The position numbers and the translations under genes were made by a program. A stretch of DNA of 64,000 nucleotides, from positions 62,001-126,000 of the forward strand of contig NZ_QYLP01000016.1 in assembly GCF_003614925.1 (NCBI RefSeq). Reading direction: 5' to 3'. Under the pieces are notes generated by a model, which saw nothing but the letters and a program-made list of their open reading frames with translations, was not told the origin of the DNA and made no database searches. Source of the DNA: Arthrobacter celericrescens (GTDB lineage: Bacteria > Actinomycetota > Actinomycetes > Actinomycetales > Micrococcaceae). Shown piece after piece: positions 18,068-25,496 of this stretch. Position 1 is the stretch's first letter. Each line of letters begins with the position of its first letter.

Positions 18068-18859
18068 TTGAAGATTGTTGTTCTGGTCAAGCACGTCCCT
18101 GACGCGCAGTTCGACCGACACCTCACGGGCCAGGGAAACACCGTGGACCGTGACGAAAGCATCCTCTCGGAACTGGACGAGTACGCCCTCGAGGCCGCGT
18201 TGCAGCTGAGCGAAGCCCGTGGCGGTGCCAAGGCAGGCAACGAAGTCATCGCCCTGAGCATGGGCCCGGCAGGAGCCGTGAACTCCGTCAAGAAGTCCCT
18301 CCAGATCGGCGCCAGCTCCGGCGTCCACCTGAGCGACGACGCCCTGGCCGGTTCCGACGCCGCCGCCACCTCCCTCGCGCTCGCTGCGGCCATCCGCTCC
18401 CTCGGCCCCGTGGACCTGGTGCTGACCGGCATGGCCTCCACCGACGGCGAAACCTCCCTGGTCCCGGCACAGCTCGCCGAGCGCCTCGGCGTCCCTCAGG
18501 TGACGTTCGCCTCCGCGCTGGAACTGAACGGCACAACTCTCACCGCACGGCGCGACGGAGACGGCCACTCGGACACCGTCGAGGCATCGTTGCCGGCGCT
18601 CGTCTCCGTGACCGACCAGATCAACGAGCCCCGGTACCCGAACTTCAAGGGCATCCTGGCCGCCAAGAAGAAGAAGATCACTACCTTGGCCCTGTCGGAC
18701 ATCGGCATCGACGCCGGCCAGGTCGGCGCCGCCGGTTCCCTGACCGCCGTCGAGACCGCCGATGCCCGCCCGCCGCGCACCGCCGGCACCATCATCACGG
18801 ACGACGGCGACGCCGGCATCAAGCTGGTTGACTTCCTGGCCGCCCAGAAGCTGCTCTAA
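18068..18859 (+). CDS. etfB: Electron transfer flavoprotein beta subunit
   Basis: FixA/EtfB subunit, 263 residues, which with EtfA carries electrons from acyl-CoA dehydrogenases to the membrane quinone pool. The start MKIVVLVKHVPDAQ and the ETF beta signature (VSVTDQINEPRYPNFKGILAAKKKKI, of which the PRYP-FKGI-AAKKK core is diagnostic) are clear, as is the AMP-binding LTGMASTDGETSLV loop. I chose TTG 18068, where the homologous part begins with GGAAGAG just upstream; GTG 18056 in frame would add four residues. EtfA follows 15 bp downstream. Confidence 0.93.
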   Translation: MKIVVLVKHVPDAQFDRHLTGQGNTVDRDESILSELDEYALEAALQLSEARGGAKAGNEVIALSMGPAGAVNSVKKSLQIGASSGVHLSDDALAGSDAAATSLALAAAIRSLGPVDLVLTGMASTDGETSLVPAQLAERLGVPQVTFASALELNGTTLTARRDGDGHSDTVEASLPALVSVTDQINEPRYPNFKGILAAKKKKITTLALSDIGIDAGQVGAAGSLTAVETADARPPRTAGTIITDDGDAGIKLVDFLAAQKLL

Positions 18860-18874
18860 GAGGACCCAAGACAC

Positions 18875-19828
18875 ATGGCAAAAGCACTTGTTTTCATTGA
18901 CAACCCGGGCGGCGCACTGAAGAAGAGCAGCCGCGAGCTGCTCACCATCGCCCGCTCGCTGGGCGAGAGCGCGGTGGCCTTCAACGGCGAACTGCACGAC
19001 GACGTCGCGGCAGCCATCGCTGCCCACGGCGCCACCGCGGTCTACCGCCCGTCGGCCGCGGACCTGGATGACTACCTGGTGGCCCCGAAGGCTGCCTACC
19101 TCGCCGCAGCGGTTGCCGCCTTCGGGGCCGACACGGTCCTGCTGGAGAACTCCTCGGACGGCAAGGAAATCGCAGCGCGGCTCGGCGTGAAGCTGAACGC
19201 CGGCGTGATCACCGACGTCGTGGGCGTCGACGCCGACGGCACCGCCCACAAGTCGGTCCTGGCCGGCGCCTACACGACCACTGCGAAGGCGCGCACCGCC
19301 GTCGCCGTCCTGACGGTCAAGCCGAACAGCGTCGACGTCAGCCAAGCGCCCGCCTCGGGCGTACTGGAGACCATCACCGTCGAGGTTCCGGCGGACGCCA
19401 CGGCTTCGGCCGCGCGCATCACGGCGCGCAACGAACGTCCCGCCAGCGGACGCCCGGAACTCACCGAGGCCCGAGTGGTGGTGGCCGGCGGCCGCGGCGT
19501 CGACGGTGACTTCGGCCCCCTCGAGGAACTCGCCGACGCCCTGGGCGGCGCGGTGGGTGCCTCCCGTGCGGCCACCGACGCCGGATGGATCGGCCACGAC
19601 TTCCAGGTCGGCCAGACCGGCAAGACCGTCTCCCCGCAGCTGTATATCTCCGCCGGCATCTCCGGCGCGATCCAGCAGAAGGCCGGCATGCAGACCTCCA
19701 AGGTGATCGTCGCGATCAACAAGGACGCCGAGTCTCCCGTCTTCGAAATCGCCGACTTCGGCATCATCGGGGACCTCTTCAAGGTTGTCCCGCAGGCAAC
19801 CGAAGAGATCAAGAAGCGGAAAGGCTGA
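18875..19828 (+). CDS. etfA: Electron transfer flavoprotein alpha subunit
   Basis: FixB/EtfA subunit, 317 residues, partner of EtfB and binder of the FAD. The C-terminal FAD-binding domain carries the signature region beginning at DFQVGQTGKTVSPQLYISAG and continuing through ISGAIQQKAGM, IVAINKD and FEIADFGIIGDLFKVVP. ATG start preceded by AAGAGGACC. Located 15 bp after etfB and 3 bp before the PIG-L gene, so all three are likely on one mRNA. Confidence 0.95.
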   Translation: MAKALVFIDNPGGALKKSSRELLTIARSLGESAVAFNGELHDDVAAAIAAHGATAVYRPSAADLDDYLVAPKAAYLAAAVAAFGADTVLLENSSDGKEIAARLGVKLNAGVITDVVGVDADGTAHKSVLAGAYTTTAKARTAVAVLTVKPNSVDVSQAPASGVLETITVEVPADATASAARITARNERPASGRPELTEARVVVAGGRGVDGDFGPLEELADALGGAVGASRAATDAGWIGHDFQVGQTGKTVSPQLYISAGISGAIQQKAGMQTSKVIVAINKDAESPVFEIADFGIIGDLFKVVPQATEEIKKRKG

Positions 19829-19831
19829 TCC

Positions 19832-20611
19832 TTGACCACTGACGCCACGTCAGCAAAAAGCCCGTTCAACGCCTCCACGGAGCGCGTTGAGCGGGTGCTT
19901 TGTTTTACCGCCCACCCCGACGACATCGACTTCGGCGCCGCCGGCACCATTGCCGCCTGGACGGCCGCCGGGGTCCAGGTCAGCTACTGCATCATGACCG
20001 ACGGCGATGCCGGCGGCTTCGACGCCGACGGGCACCATGCGATCACCGACACCCGGAACCAGGAGCAGCGGCGCGCAGCGGCGATTGTCGGCGTTGAGGA
20101 CATCCACTACCTGCACGAGCGCGACGGCTACCTCGAGGTCAACCACGCCGTCATCAAGCAGGTGGTGAAGCTGATCCGCGAAATCCGCCCGCAGATCGTG
20201 TTGGCCATGCACCCGGAACGGAACTGGGACCGGCTCCAGAAGAGCCATCCGGACCACCTCGCAGTGGGTGAAATCGTCACCCGGGCCGTCTACCCGGCGC
20301 TGGAGAACCCCTTCGCCTACCCGGAACTTGCCGAAGCTGGGCTGGAGGCCTACAAGCTGCCCTGGCTCTGGCTGTTCGCCGGCCCGGAATCCCGTGAGAA
20401 CCACTTCGTCGATGTCAGCGGCCAAGTGGAGGAAAAGCTCGAGGCGATCAGGGTCCACGCCAGCCAGCACCCGGACCTCGCCGCCATGGAAAACACTGTG
20501 CGCGCCATGCTGCAGCACTACGGGCGCCGGGCCGGGCTGCCGGAGGGCAGCAGCGCCGAGGCCTTCCATGTCGTCTCTGTTAACGGATCCCAGACCATCG
20601 CGGGCTTCTGA
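19832..20611 (+). CDS. PIG-L family zinc-dependent deacetylase
   Basis: A 259-residue LmbE/PIG-L fold hydrolase of the group that deacetylates N-acetylglucosamine conjugates and related amides (mycothiol MshB/Mca belong here). The zinc-binding AHPDD motif (FTAHPDDIDFGAAG) and the later SHPDH histidine are present. It lacks features that would assign it to MshB or Mca specifically, so the substrate is open. TTG start at 19832, four bases after the etfA stop, with AAAGG upstream; the tight coupling to etfBA suggests co-expression. Confidence 0.88.
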   Translation: MTTDATSAKSPFNASTERVERVLCFTAHPDDIDFGAAGTIAAWTAAGVQVSYCIMTDGDAGGFDADGHHAITDTRNQEQRRAAAIVGVEDIHYLHERDGYLEVNHAVIKQVVKLIREIRPQIVLAMHPERNWDRLQKSHPDHLAVGEIVTRAVYPALENPFAYPELAEAGLEAYKLPWLWLFAGPESRENHFVDVSGQVEEKLEAIRVHASQHPDLAAMENTVRAMLQHYGRRAGLPEGSSAEAFHVVSVNGSQTIAGF

Positions 20612-20686
20612 TATTGCCCAGCTGTAAGCCATGTCATATGCTTGATCTCGGTTAAATCATATTTATTTTAGGAAGACAGGCTTTCA

Positions 20687-21229
20687 ATGGCGAAGACTGC
20701 ACAGCAACCCGTCCTGGTGATCATGGGCGTTTCCGGCTCGGGCAAATCCACCGTTGCAGGTGTCCTGGCGGGACGCCTCGGCTGGGATCTCGCGGAGGGC
20801 GACGACCTCCACCCCGAAGCGAACGTGGCAAAGATGCACTCCGGCCAGCCCCTCACGGATGAGGACCGCTGGCCCTGGCTCGAGCTGATCGCCGGCTGGA
20901 TCCGCACCCGCACCGAAGCGGGGGAGCCCGGCATCATCACCTGCTCGGCGCTGAAGAAGAAGTACCGGGACGTGCTGCGCGGCGAGAACGTGGTGTTCGT
21001 CTTCCTGCAGGGCAGCAAGGAGAACATCTCCGACCGGCTGGCGTCGCGGCACGGGCACTTCATGCCGCCGTCGCTGCTTGAATCCCAGTTCGAAGCCCTC
21101 GAAGAGCCGGGGGCGGACGAGAACCATATTTCACTGTCCGTGTCCGCGTCCCCGGCCGAGGAAGCCCAGGAAGTCATCGAACGCCTGGGACTGGTGGCAA
21201 GCGACGCCGCGCAGGGCGGGATCAGCTAA
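20687..21229 (+). CDS. gntK: Gluconokinase
   Basis: A 180-residue GntK-type kinase that phosphorylates D-gluconate to 6-phosphogluconate, feeding the pentose phosphate or Entner-Doudoroff pathway. The P-loop GVSGSGKS lies at residues 14-21; the substrate-binding EGDDLHPEANVAKMHSG and lid motif CSALKKKYRD are typical of the family. ATG start with GGAAGA 10 nt upstream. No gluconate permease or GntR regulator is adjacent. An AT-rich patch (20637-20670) precedes it and probably holds the promoter, but I cannot fix the hexamers. The stop overlaps the convergent MerR gene by 8 bp. Confidence 0.93.
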   Translation: MAKTAQQPVLVIMGVSGSGKSTVAGVLAGRLGWDLAEGDDLHPEANVAKMHSGQPLTDEDRWPWLELIAGWIRTRTEAGEPGIITCSALKKKYRDVLRGENVVFVFLQGSKENISDRLASRHGHFMPPSLLESQFEALEEPGADENHISLSVSASPAEEAQEVIERLGLVASDAAQGGIS

Positions 21230-21980
21230 GCCGCGCCTGCGCGTAGGCCGCCATGGCGTCGCCCAGGTACGCGGCCAGGCGCGCGTCGTACTTGTCGTAG
21301 AACGCCTTGAAGCGCTCATCCTCGACGTACATGCGGCCGAGGCCCGTGTACGACTCCCGGTCCGGCGTCCAACTGCGCAGGATCCACTGGTAATGGAGCT
21401 CGACGGCGGCCAGGGTCCTGGCGTCGTCGGCCGGCAGTCCCGCGTTCAGGCAGTCCAGGACGGCCCGGTTGGCGGCATCGGCCTGCTCCATGAATTCCTG
21501 CTTCTGGGCGGGACTCATGGCCGCATGACGGGCCTTGGATTCGTCCACCACCTTGTCGCCCCAGCGCTCCCGGGCTTCGGCTTCGTAGGGATTGTTGTCG
21601 AAATCCTTGAACATGTTTTCGGCAGACATCGGTGCTCCTTGACGTAGTGCTGTGATGGTGGCGTCGACCGTCCTGGACATGCGGTCCAGGCGGTCGCGCT
21701 CGGCCAGCAGCCAATTCCGGTGCACTGCAAGTGCTTCCACGGGATCGGCCTGGCCATCCAGAACTTCGCCGATGGTCTCGAGCCCAAGGCCAAGTTCGCG
21801 AAGCAGGAGGATCCGTTGCAGCCGCAGCAGCTCTGGTTCGCCGTAATAGCGGTAGCCGTTGTGCGCCGTATAGGCCGGCTCCAGGAGTCCGAGCTGGTCG
21901 TAATGCCGCAGCGTCCGTGAGGAAACCTTGCTGGCCTTCGCCACCTCGGAGATGCTCCAGGTGCCTTCTTCCTGCTTCAT
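21222..21980 (-). CDS. MerR-family regulator with TipAS effector domain
   Basis: A 252-residue TipA-like activator. The N-terminal winged helix is typical MerR (WSISEVAKASKVSSRTLRHYDQLGLLEP, GYRYYGEPELLRLQRILLLRELG), followed by the dimerisation helix and a C-terminal TipAS domain (MFKDFDNNPYEAEARERWGD ... SPAQKQEFMEQ), which in TipA binds thiopeptide antibiotics and in relatives binds other amphipathic drugs. The gene is preceded by a MerR-type promoter with a palindrome inside a 19-bp spacer, so it should autoregulate. The ATG has no ribosome-binding site and coincides with the predicted transcription start, so the mRNA is probably leaderless. Confidence 0.93.
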   Translation of the reverse strand: MKQEEGTWSISEVAKASKVSSRTLRHYDQLGLLEPAYTAHNGYRYYGEPELLRLQRILLLRELGLGLETIGEVLDGQADPVEALAVHRNWLLAERDRLDRMSRTVDATITALRQGAPMSAENMFKDFDNNPYEAEARERWGDKVVDESKARHAAMSPAQKQEFMEQADAANRAVLDCLNAGLPADDARTLAAVELHYQWILRSWTPDRESYTGLGRMYVEDERFKAFYDKYDARLAAYLGDAMAAYAQARLS

Positions 21981-21986
21981 GGTTCC

Positions 21987-22017
21987 AGCGTAGAAGTTGA
22001 CGTTACGTCAAGGTCAA
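21987..22017 (-). promoter_or_regulatory. MerR-type autoregulated promoter with 15-bp palindrome in a 19-bp spacer
   Basis: Reading the minus strand: -35 TTGACC (22017-22012), spacer of 19 nt containing the perfect palindrome TTGACGTAACGTCAA (22011-21997), -10 TACGCT (21992-21987). Overlong 19-nt spacers with the operator inside are the hallmark of MerR-activated promoters. Seven nt downstream of the -10 is the A of the start codon at 21980. Confidence 0.85.
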
Positions 22018-22030
22018 GGCCTGCCTTGCG

Positions 22031-22498
22031 TCAGATTCCGGCGCCGGAAAAGCCGTTCTGCCGCCAGGCTTCGTAGACCGCGATCGAGGCGGCGTTGGCA
22101 AGGTTCAGTGAGCGCAGCGACGGCAGCATGGGAAGGCGCAGCCGGGCCGTGACGTGCGGGTCCTTCTTCAGCCAGTCGGGCAGGCCCACGGACTCCGGGC
22201 CGAACAGCAGCACGTCTCCGGGCTGGTAGGAGATGTCCGTGTAGGAGGTGTCGCCGTCGGACGTGAAGGCGAAGACGCGTTCCGGCCGCAGGACCTCCCA
22301 CGCCGCCTCGATGTCCTTGTGCACGGTGACAACGGCGAGGTCGTGGTAATCGAGCCCGGCCCGGCGCAGCTTGGCGTCGGAAAAGTCGAAGCCTAGGGGC
22401 TCCACGAGGTGCAGCTCGGCGCCGGTGATGGCGGCGAGGCGGATGGCGTTGCCCGTGTTGCCCGGGATTTCAGGGGTGTGGAAGAGGATGCGGAACAC
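22031..22498 (-). CDS. trmL: tRNA (cytidine/uridine-34-2'-O)-methyltransferase TrmL
   Basis: A 155-residue SPOUT (trefoil-knot) methyltransferase that methylates the ribose of the wobble nucleotide in tRNA-Leu. The family pattern is complete: FHTPEIPGNTGNAIRLAA near the N-terminus, LLFGPESVGLP in the knot and the final LNLANAASIAVYEAWRQ. GTG start at 22498. It lies between the MerR gene and the DnaJ-domain gene, all on the minus strand. Confidence 0.95.
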   Translation of the reverse strand: MFRILFHTPEIPGNTGNAIRLAAITGAELHLVEPLGFDFSDAKLRRAGLDYHDLAVVTVHKDIEAAWEVLRPERVFAFTSDGDTSYTDISYQPGDVLLFGPESVGLPDWLKKDPHVTARLRLPMLPSLRSLNLANAASIAVYEAWRQNGFSGAGI

Positions 22499-22514
22499 GG
22501 ATCAATCCTAGCCG

Positions 22515-23441
22515 TCAGTGCATGCCGCGCAGCAGGCGCGCCAGTACCGGGACCACCACGGTGTTGGGCACCGGCCCCGATGACAGGAACTGCTTGAGCC
22601 CCTTGGCAAGGCCCGCGGCGTTGACCACTTGGACGCCGCCTCTGTCGTCGTGCCGGTAGCGGTCGATCACCGGCTCGTGCGGGTTGGTGTCCGGCCCGTG
22701 GACCACCACCCAGGCGGTGACGTTCAGCTCCGGGAAGATGTCCTGCATGTGGCGGGCAACCACATCCAGCTGCGGCGGCGGCACCGCGCGCCCGCCATGC
22801 CTCAGGGCCACCCCGTCCCAGGCGTAGGCGCCCTTGGGCAGCAGCATTGATCCGATCAGGGCCAGGCGGTAGCCAGCCAAGACGGCATGGTCGATGTGGC
22901 TGTTGTCCGAGGGGGAGCGGAGTCCGTTGATGAGCCGGGCCGAAGGGATGGCCGGGAGGACCTGCCGGCTGATCAGCTGCACGGTGCGCATTTCCCGCTG
23001 GATCCTGGCTTCGGCGCCGAAGATGCCGCGCTTGCGCGGCATCCCGTGCACTTGCAGGGCGGCCTCCGCCGGGGAGAGCAGCGGGACCTCCAGCGGGTCA
23101 TCGAAGGCGGGGACGTAAACGGGCGCATCGCCGGCCGTGTTGCGCGGAACGTTGGGGCGGTGGACGGTGCTGCGGCTTGCCGGCCCGGGAGCCTCGCTGC
23201 CGCCGTAATCGGCAGGGGCCGTGGGCCGCGTGCTGGCGTAGCGGCGGTCGTACTCGGCCCGGCGGCGGGGGTCCACCAGTGTCTCGTAGGCGAGGGTGAC
23301 CTGCCGGAACACTGCGGGATCTCCGCCGTGGTCCGGGTGCGCCAGCCGGGCGGCCTTGCGGTAAGCCCGCTTGATCTCCTGCTCCGTGGCATTCACGGAG
23401 ACCCGGAGTATCTGGTAGTGGGAGCTGCTGCCCTCGGCCAA
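22515..23441 (-). CDS. DnaJ-domain protein
   Basis: A 308-residue protein with an N-terminal J domain (residues ~7-70) containing the HPD motif in ARLAHPDHGGD, which would stimulate an Hsp70. It lacks the Gly/Phe, zinc-finger and CTD regions of true DnaJ. The C-terminal ~200 residues (PSARLINGLRSPSDNSHIDHAVLAGYRLALIGSMLLPKGAYAWDG, in pieces) resemble a nuclease-related/NERD-like or phospholipase-like domain only weakly; I do not assign it. TTG start with GAAAGG upstream; GTG alternatives exist. 16 bp upstream of trmL, so probably one operon. Confidence 0.8.
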   Translation of the reverse strand: MAEGSSSHYQILRVSVNATEQEIKRAYRKAARLAHPDHGGDPAVFRQVTLAYETLVDPRRRAEYDRRYASTRPTAPADYGGSEAPGPASRSTVHRPNVPRNTAGDAPVYVPAFDDPLEVPLLSPAEAALQVHGMPRKRGIFGAEARIQREMRTVQLISRQVLPAIPSARLINGLRSPSDNSHIDHAVLAGYRLALIGSMLLPKGAYAWDGVALRHGGRAVPPPQLDVVARHMQDIFPELNVTAWVVVHGPDTNPHEPVIDRYRHDDRGGVQVVNAAGLAKGLKQFLSSGPVPNTVVVPVLARLLRGMH

Positions 23442-23601
23442 GCACGGCCCTTTCTCTGGAGGTCTGTGTTCGGGGCCAGTTTAGCCAGCCTTCAGGGATA
23501 ACGAACCGCGGCCTCCTTCAGGTTCCCGGGGCAGGCGGGGGAAACGGCGGGCTAGACTCAGAGGCGGCAACGGCAGGACCGGAAATGACGGGGGCGACGG
23601 T

Positions 23602-24288
23602 TTGGAGACATCCGCACGGCGGACAGCGGCATGGCCCGCACGCTTTGGTGCCGCGATCATCGGGGCAACTGCCCTGGCCTCCTGCAGCGTCAGCGTTCCC
23701 GACCCCGGGGTGACCACGCCCGCGCCGGCGCCTTCCGTCCTGGCCACGCCCACCGTCACCCCGGGCCATGACGCCGATGCCGTCGCTGCCAGGGACCTAC
23801 CGCTCAGCGCCGGGGGGACGTTGGCCGCCGGCGTTCCGGTGGAAATCTCGGACGGCCTCCGCGAAGCCCCGGGCTGGAAGCTGGTGCAGGAGAACGTCCA
23901 GGGCCAGAGCCGCTACGTGCGCAAAGACGGCTGCAAAGTGAGCGCCAGGCTGAGCCTCAACCAGGGTGCTTTCGCCGTCCCCGGCAACGACAAGGCCTCC
24001 ACCGAAGCCTTGTTTGCATACCTGGATCCGAGCATCGAGCCGGTGTCGCTGAAAGCCGAGACCCTGCGCTGGGGAGGCGGGAACGACAAGCCCCGCCGCA
24101 AGGTCGAGGTGCTCGTCTTCAACGCGCGGCCGGCGTCGGACGGCACCTCGTTCAGCGTCCTTGCGCGGATGTTCGCCACTGCCGGTTCATCGGTCTACGT
24201 CTCGGCGTCCTGCCCCTCACCGGCCGCCCTGGCGACGGCCAAAGCCGACGTGTCGAACTACCTACCGCTCATTCCGCCCGGCAACTGA
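23602..24288 (+). CDS. Predicted lipoprotein of unknown function
   Basis: A 228-residue secreted protein. The N-terminus has basic residues, a hydrophobic stretch (FGAAIIGATALAS) and a lipobox ending in ALASC, so C28 or so should be lipidated. A Pro/Thr-rich linker (VTTPAPAPSVLATPTVTPG) leads to a globular domain that contains two cysteines (DGCKVSARL and VSASCPSP), possibly disulphide bonded. No known family was recognised. TTG start with GGGGG upstream; no better start keeps the signal peptide. Its 3' end overlaps the convergent DoxX-like gene by 27 bp. Confidence 0.75.
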   Translation: METSARRTAAWPARFGAAIIGATALASCSVSVPDPGVTTPAPAPSVLATPTVTPGHDADAVAARDLPLSAGGTLAAGVPVEISDGLREAPGWKLVQENVQGQSRYVRKDGCKVSARLSLNQGAFAVPGNDKASTEALFAYLDPSIEPVSLKAETLRWGGGNDKPRRKVEVLVFNARPASDGTSFSVLARMFATAGSSVYVSASCPSPAALATAKADVSNYLPLIPPGN

Positions 24289-24687
24289 GAGCCGGTTGAG
24301 GGCGAGGGCCGCAACCAAGAGGCCGAAGTCCCGGAGCGCGACATCGAAGAAGCTGCCGAGAACCAGCAGGTTGACGATGATCCCCAGCAGCCAGACGGCC
24401 ACCAGCAGCGAGCCGAAGCGCGGGCGCACGGCGACGGCGATGCCCGCGATGATTTCCACGACTCCCACGCCGTACATGAACACCTGGGGCGTGACCGGAA
24501 TGACGGCCGTAGCCACCGGGGCGAGATAGGCCGTCCAGTCCGTCAGGATGTTGGTGAACTTGTCGAGGCCGAAGAGGATCGGGGCGACCGTGAAGACGGT
24601 CCTGAGAAGCAGGAATCCCTGCCGTGCCGGATCCATGGCGGCGATCCTGCCGGTGCCTGCGCGCACCGCGGTTTCCTGGGTTTTCAT
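24262..24687 (-). CDS. DoxX-like small membrane protein
   Basis: A 141-residue membrane protein with four hydrophobic helices (FLLLRTVFTVAPILFGLDKF, PVTPQVFMYGVGVVEIIAGIAVAV, GSLLVAVWLLGIIVNLLVLG, FGLLVAALALNRL) in the pattern of the DoxX/DoxD family. DoxX proteins in actinobacteria are linked to redox and thiol-stress membrane complexes. ATG start with GGAAGG 6 nt upstream. It is transcribed divergently from the SufR-like regulator gene, and its predicted -10 lies inside an inverted repeat also found upstream of the oxidoreductase gene at 27999, suggesting control by that regulator. Confidence 0.8.
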   Translation of the reverse strand: MKTQETAVRAGTGRIAAMDPARQGFLLLRTVFTVAPILFGLDKFTNILTDWTAYLAPVATAVIPVTPQVFMYGVGVVEIIAGIAVAVRPRFGSLLVAVWLLGIIVNLLVLGSFFDVALRDFGLLVAALALNRLSVAGRNER

Positions 24688-24717
24688 GGCTTTCCTTCCT
24701 TGTTGCTATCGGCATCC

Positions 24718-24766
24718 TTCTAAAGTCGGATAGTTTGATTTTAGAATCCGGGCCGGATTTAATCAA
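24718..24766. promoter_or_regulatory. Divergent promoters and shared operator of the DoxX-like and SufR-like genes
   Basis: Operator-like inverted repeat TTCTAAA-N15-TTTAGAA (24718-24746). Minus-strand promoter for the DoxX gene: -35 TTGATT (24766-24761), 17-nt spacer, -10 TAAAAT (24743-24738), the -10 lying in the right half-site. Plus-strand promoter for the regulator: -35 TTGATT (24735-24740), 17-nt spacer, -10 TTTAAT (24758-24763), the -35 overlapping the same half-site. A bound protein would block both. The same element occurs at 28037-28066. Confidence 0.7.
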
Positions 24767-24796
24767 CGGATGCCTTTTTAGAGTTACCCTTGTCCC

Positions 24797-25462
24797 ATGA
24801 CCGGACTTTCATGGCGCGAACGGCTCTCCGCCCTGTCTTCGCTCGGTGACGACAACCGCCGCCGGCTGTATGAGTACGTGTGCTCGGTTGGCGCCGCCAC
24901 CGGCCGGGACGAGGCCGCTGCCGCCCTGGGCATGCCGCGCAGCACGGTTTCGTTCCATCTGGACCGGATGGTCCGCGACGGGCTGCTAGGCGTCGAGTTC
25001 CGCAAGCCGGCGGGCAAGGGCGGGCCCGGTTCCGGGCGCCCCGCCAAGCTCTACGTCCCGCTCTTCGCAGAGATCGGCGTATCCGTCCCCGAGCGCCATT
25101 ACGACCTGGCGGGTGACGTGCTGGCCTCGGCGATCGGTTCTGCGATGGAGGGCGGGGGAGCCGCGCGCGAGGCGCTGCTTGGGACGGCCCGCGCCAAGGG
25201 CGCCGAGGCCGGTGCGGGCGGGCGGGACTTCCTCGATGTCCTCACCCGGCAGGGGTACCAGCCGGCGGAGGACGACGACGGCGGCCACGCGCTGCTGAAC
25301 TGTCCGTTCCATAAGCTGTCCCGGAGCCACCCCGAGGTGGTGTGCGCGATGAACGGCGCCTTCCTGACGGGAGTGGCCGACTCCTGCGGCATCGATGGCC
25401 GGCGGATCGCCGGGGACGTACGGCCCGGCCACTGCTGCGCCCGGATCCTGCCCGCAGACTGA
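24797..25462 (+). CDS. SufR-like winged-helix regulator with C-terminal cysteine cluster
   Basis: A 221-residue ArsR/SufR-type regulator. The N-terminal winged helix is clear (DEAAAALGMPRSTVSFHLDRMVRDGLL), followed by a KxGxxGSGRPAKLY wing typical of SufR-like repressors. The C-terminal part has C169, C183, C197 and C213/C214 (CPFH...VVC...DSC...HCC), a C-x13-C-x13-C-x15-C pattern close to that of SufR, which binds a 4Fe-4S cluster and represses sulfur-mobilisation genes. It sits directly upstream of a cysteine desulfurase and its own promoter carries the putative operator. Fe-S sensing is an inference from the cysteines; zinc or nitric-oxide sensing is possible too. Confidence 0.82.
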   Translation: MTGLSWRERLSALSSLGDDNRRRLYEYVCSVGAATGRDEAAAALGMPRSTVSFHLDRMVRDGLLGVEFRKPAGKGGPGSGRPAKLYVPLFAEIGVSVPERHYDLAGDVLASAIGSAMEGGGAAREALLGTARAKGAEAGAGGRDFLDVLTRQGYQPAEDDDGGHALLNCPFHKLSRSHPEVVCAMNGAFLTGVADSCGIDGRRIAGDVRPGHCCARILPAD

Positions 25463-25484
25463 AGCCGGCGTCGTGGGCCGTCGA

Positions 25485-25490
25485 TAGACT
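25485..25490 (+). promoter_or_regulatory. -10 element for a leaderless cysteine desulfurase transcript
   Basis: TAGACT followed by 6 nt and then the GTG start at 25497; there is no ribosome-binding site. The spacing matches leaderless starts at 21980, 38874 and 59103. No convincing -35 is visible. Confidence 0.4.
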
Positions 25491-25496
25491 CTTAAG

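Noticed and set aside
20642..20669. TTGATC-N16-TATTTT as gntK promoter
   Set aside because: It would start transcription after or inside the GGAAGA ribosome-binding site, so it does not fit ATG 20687.
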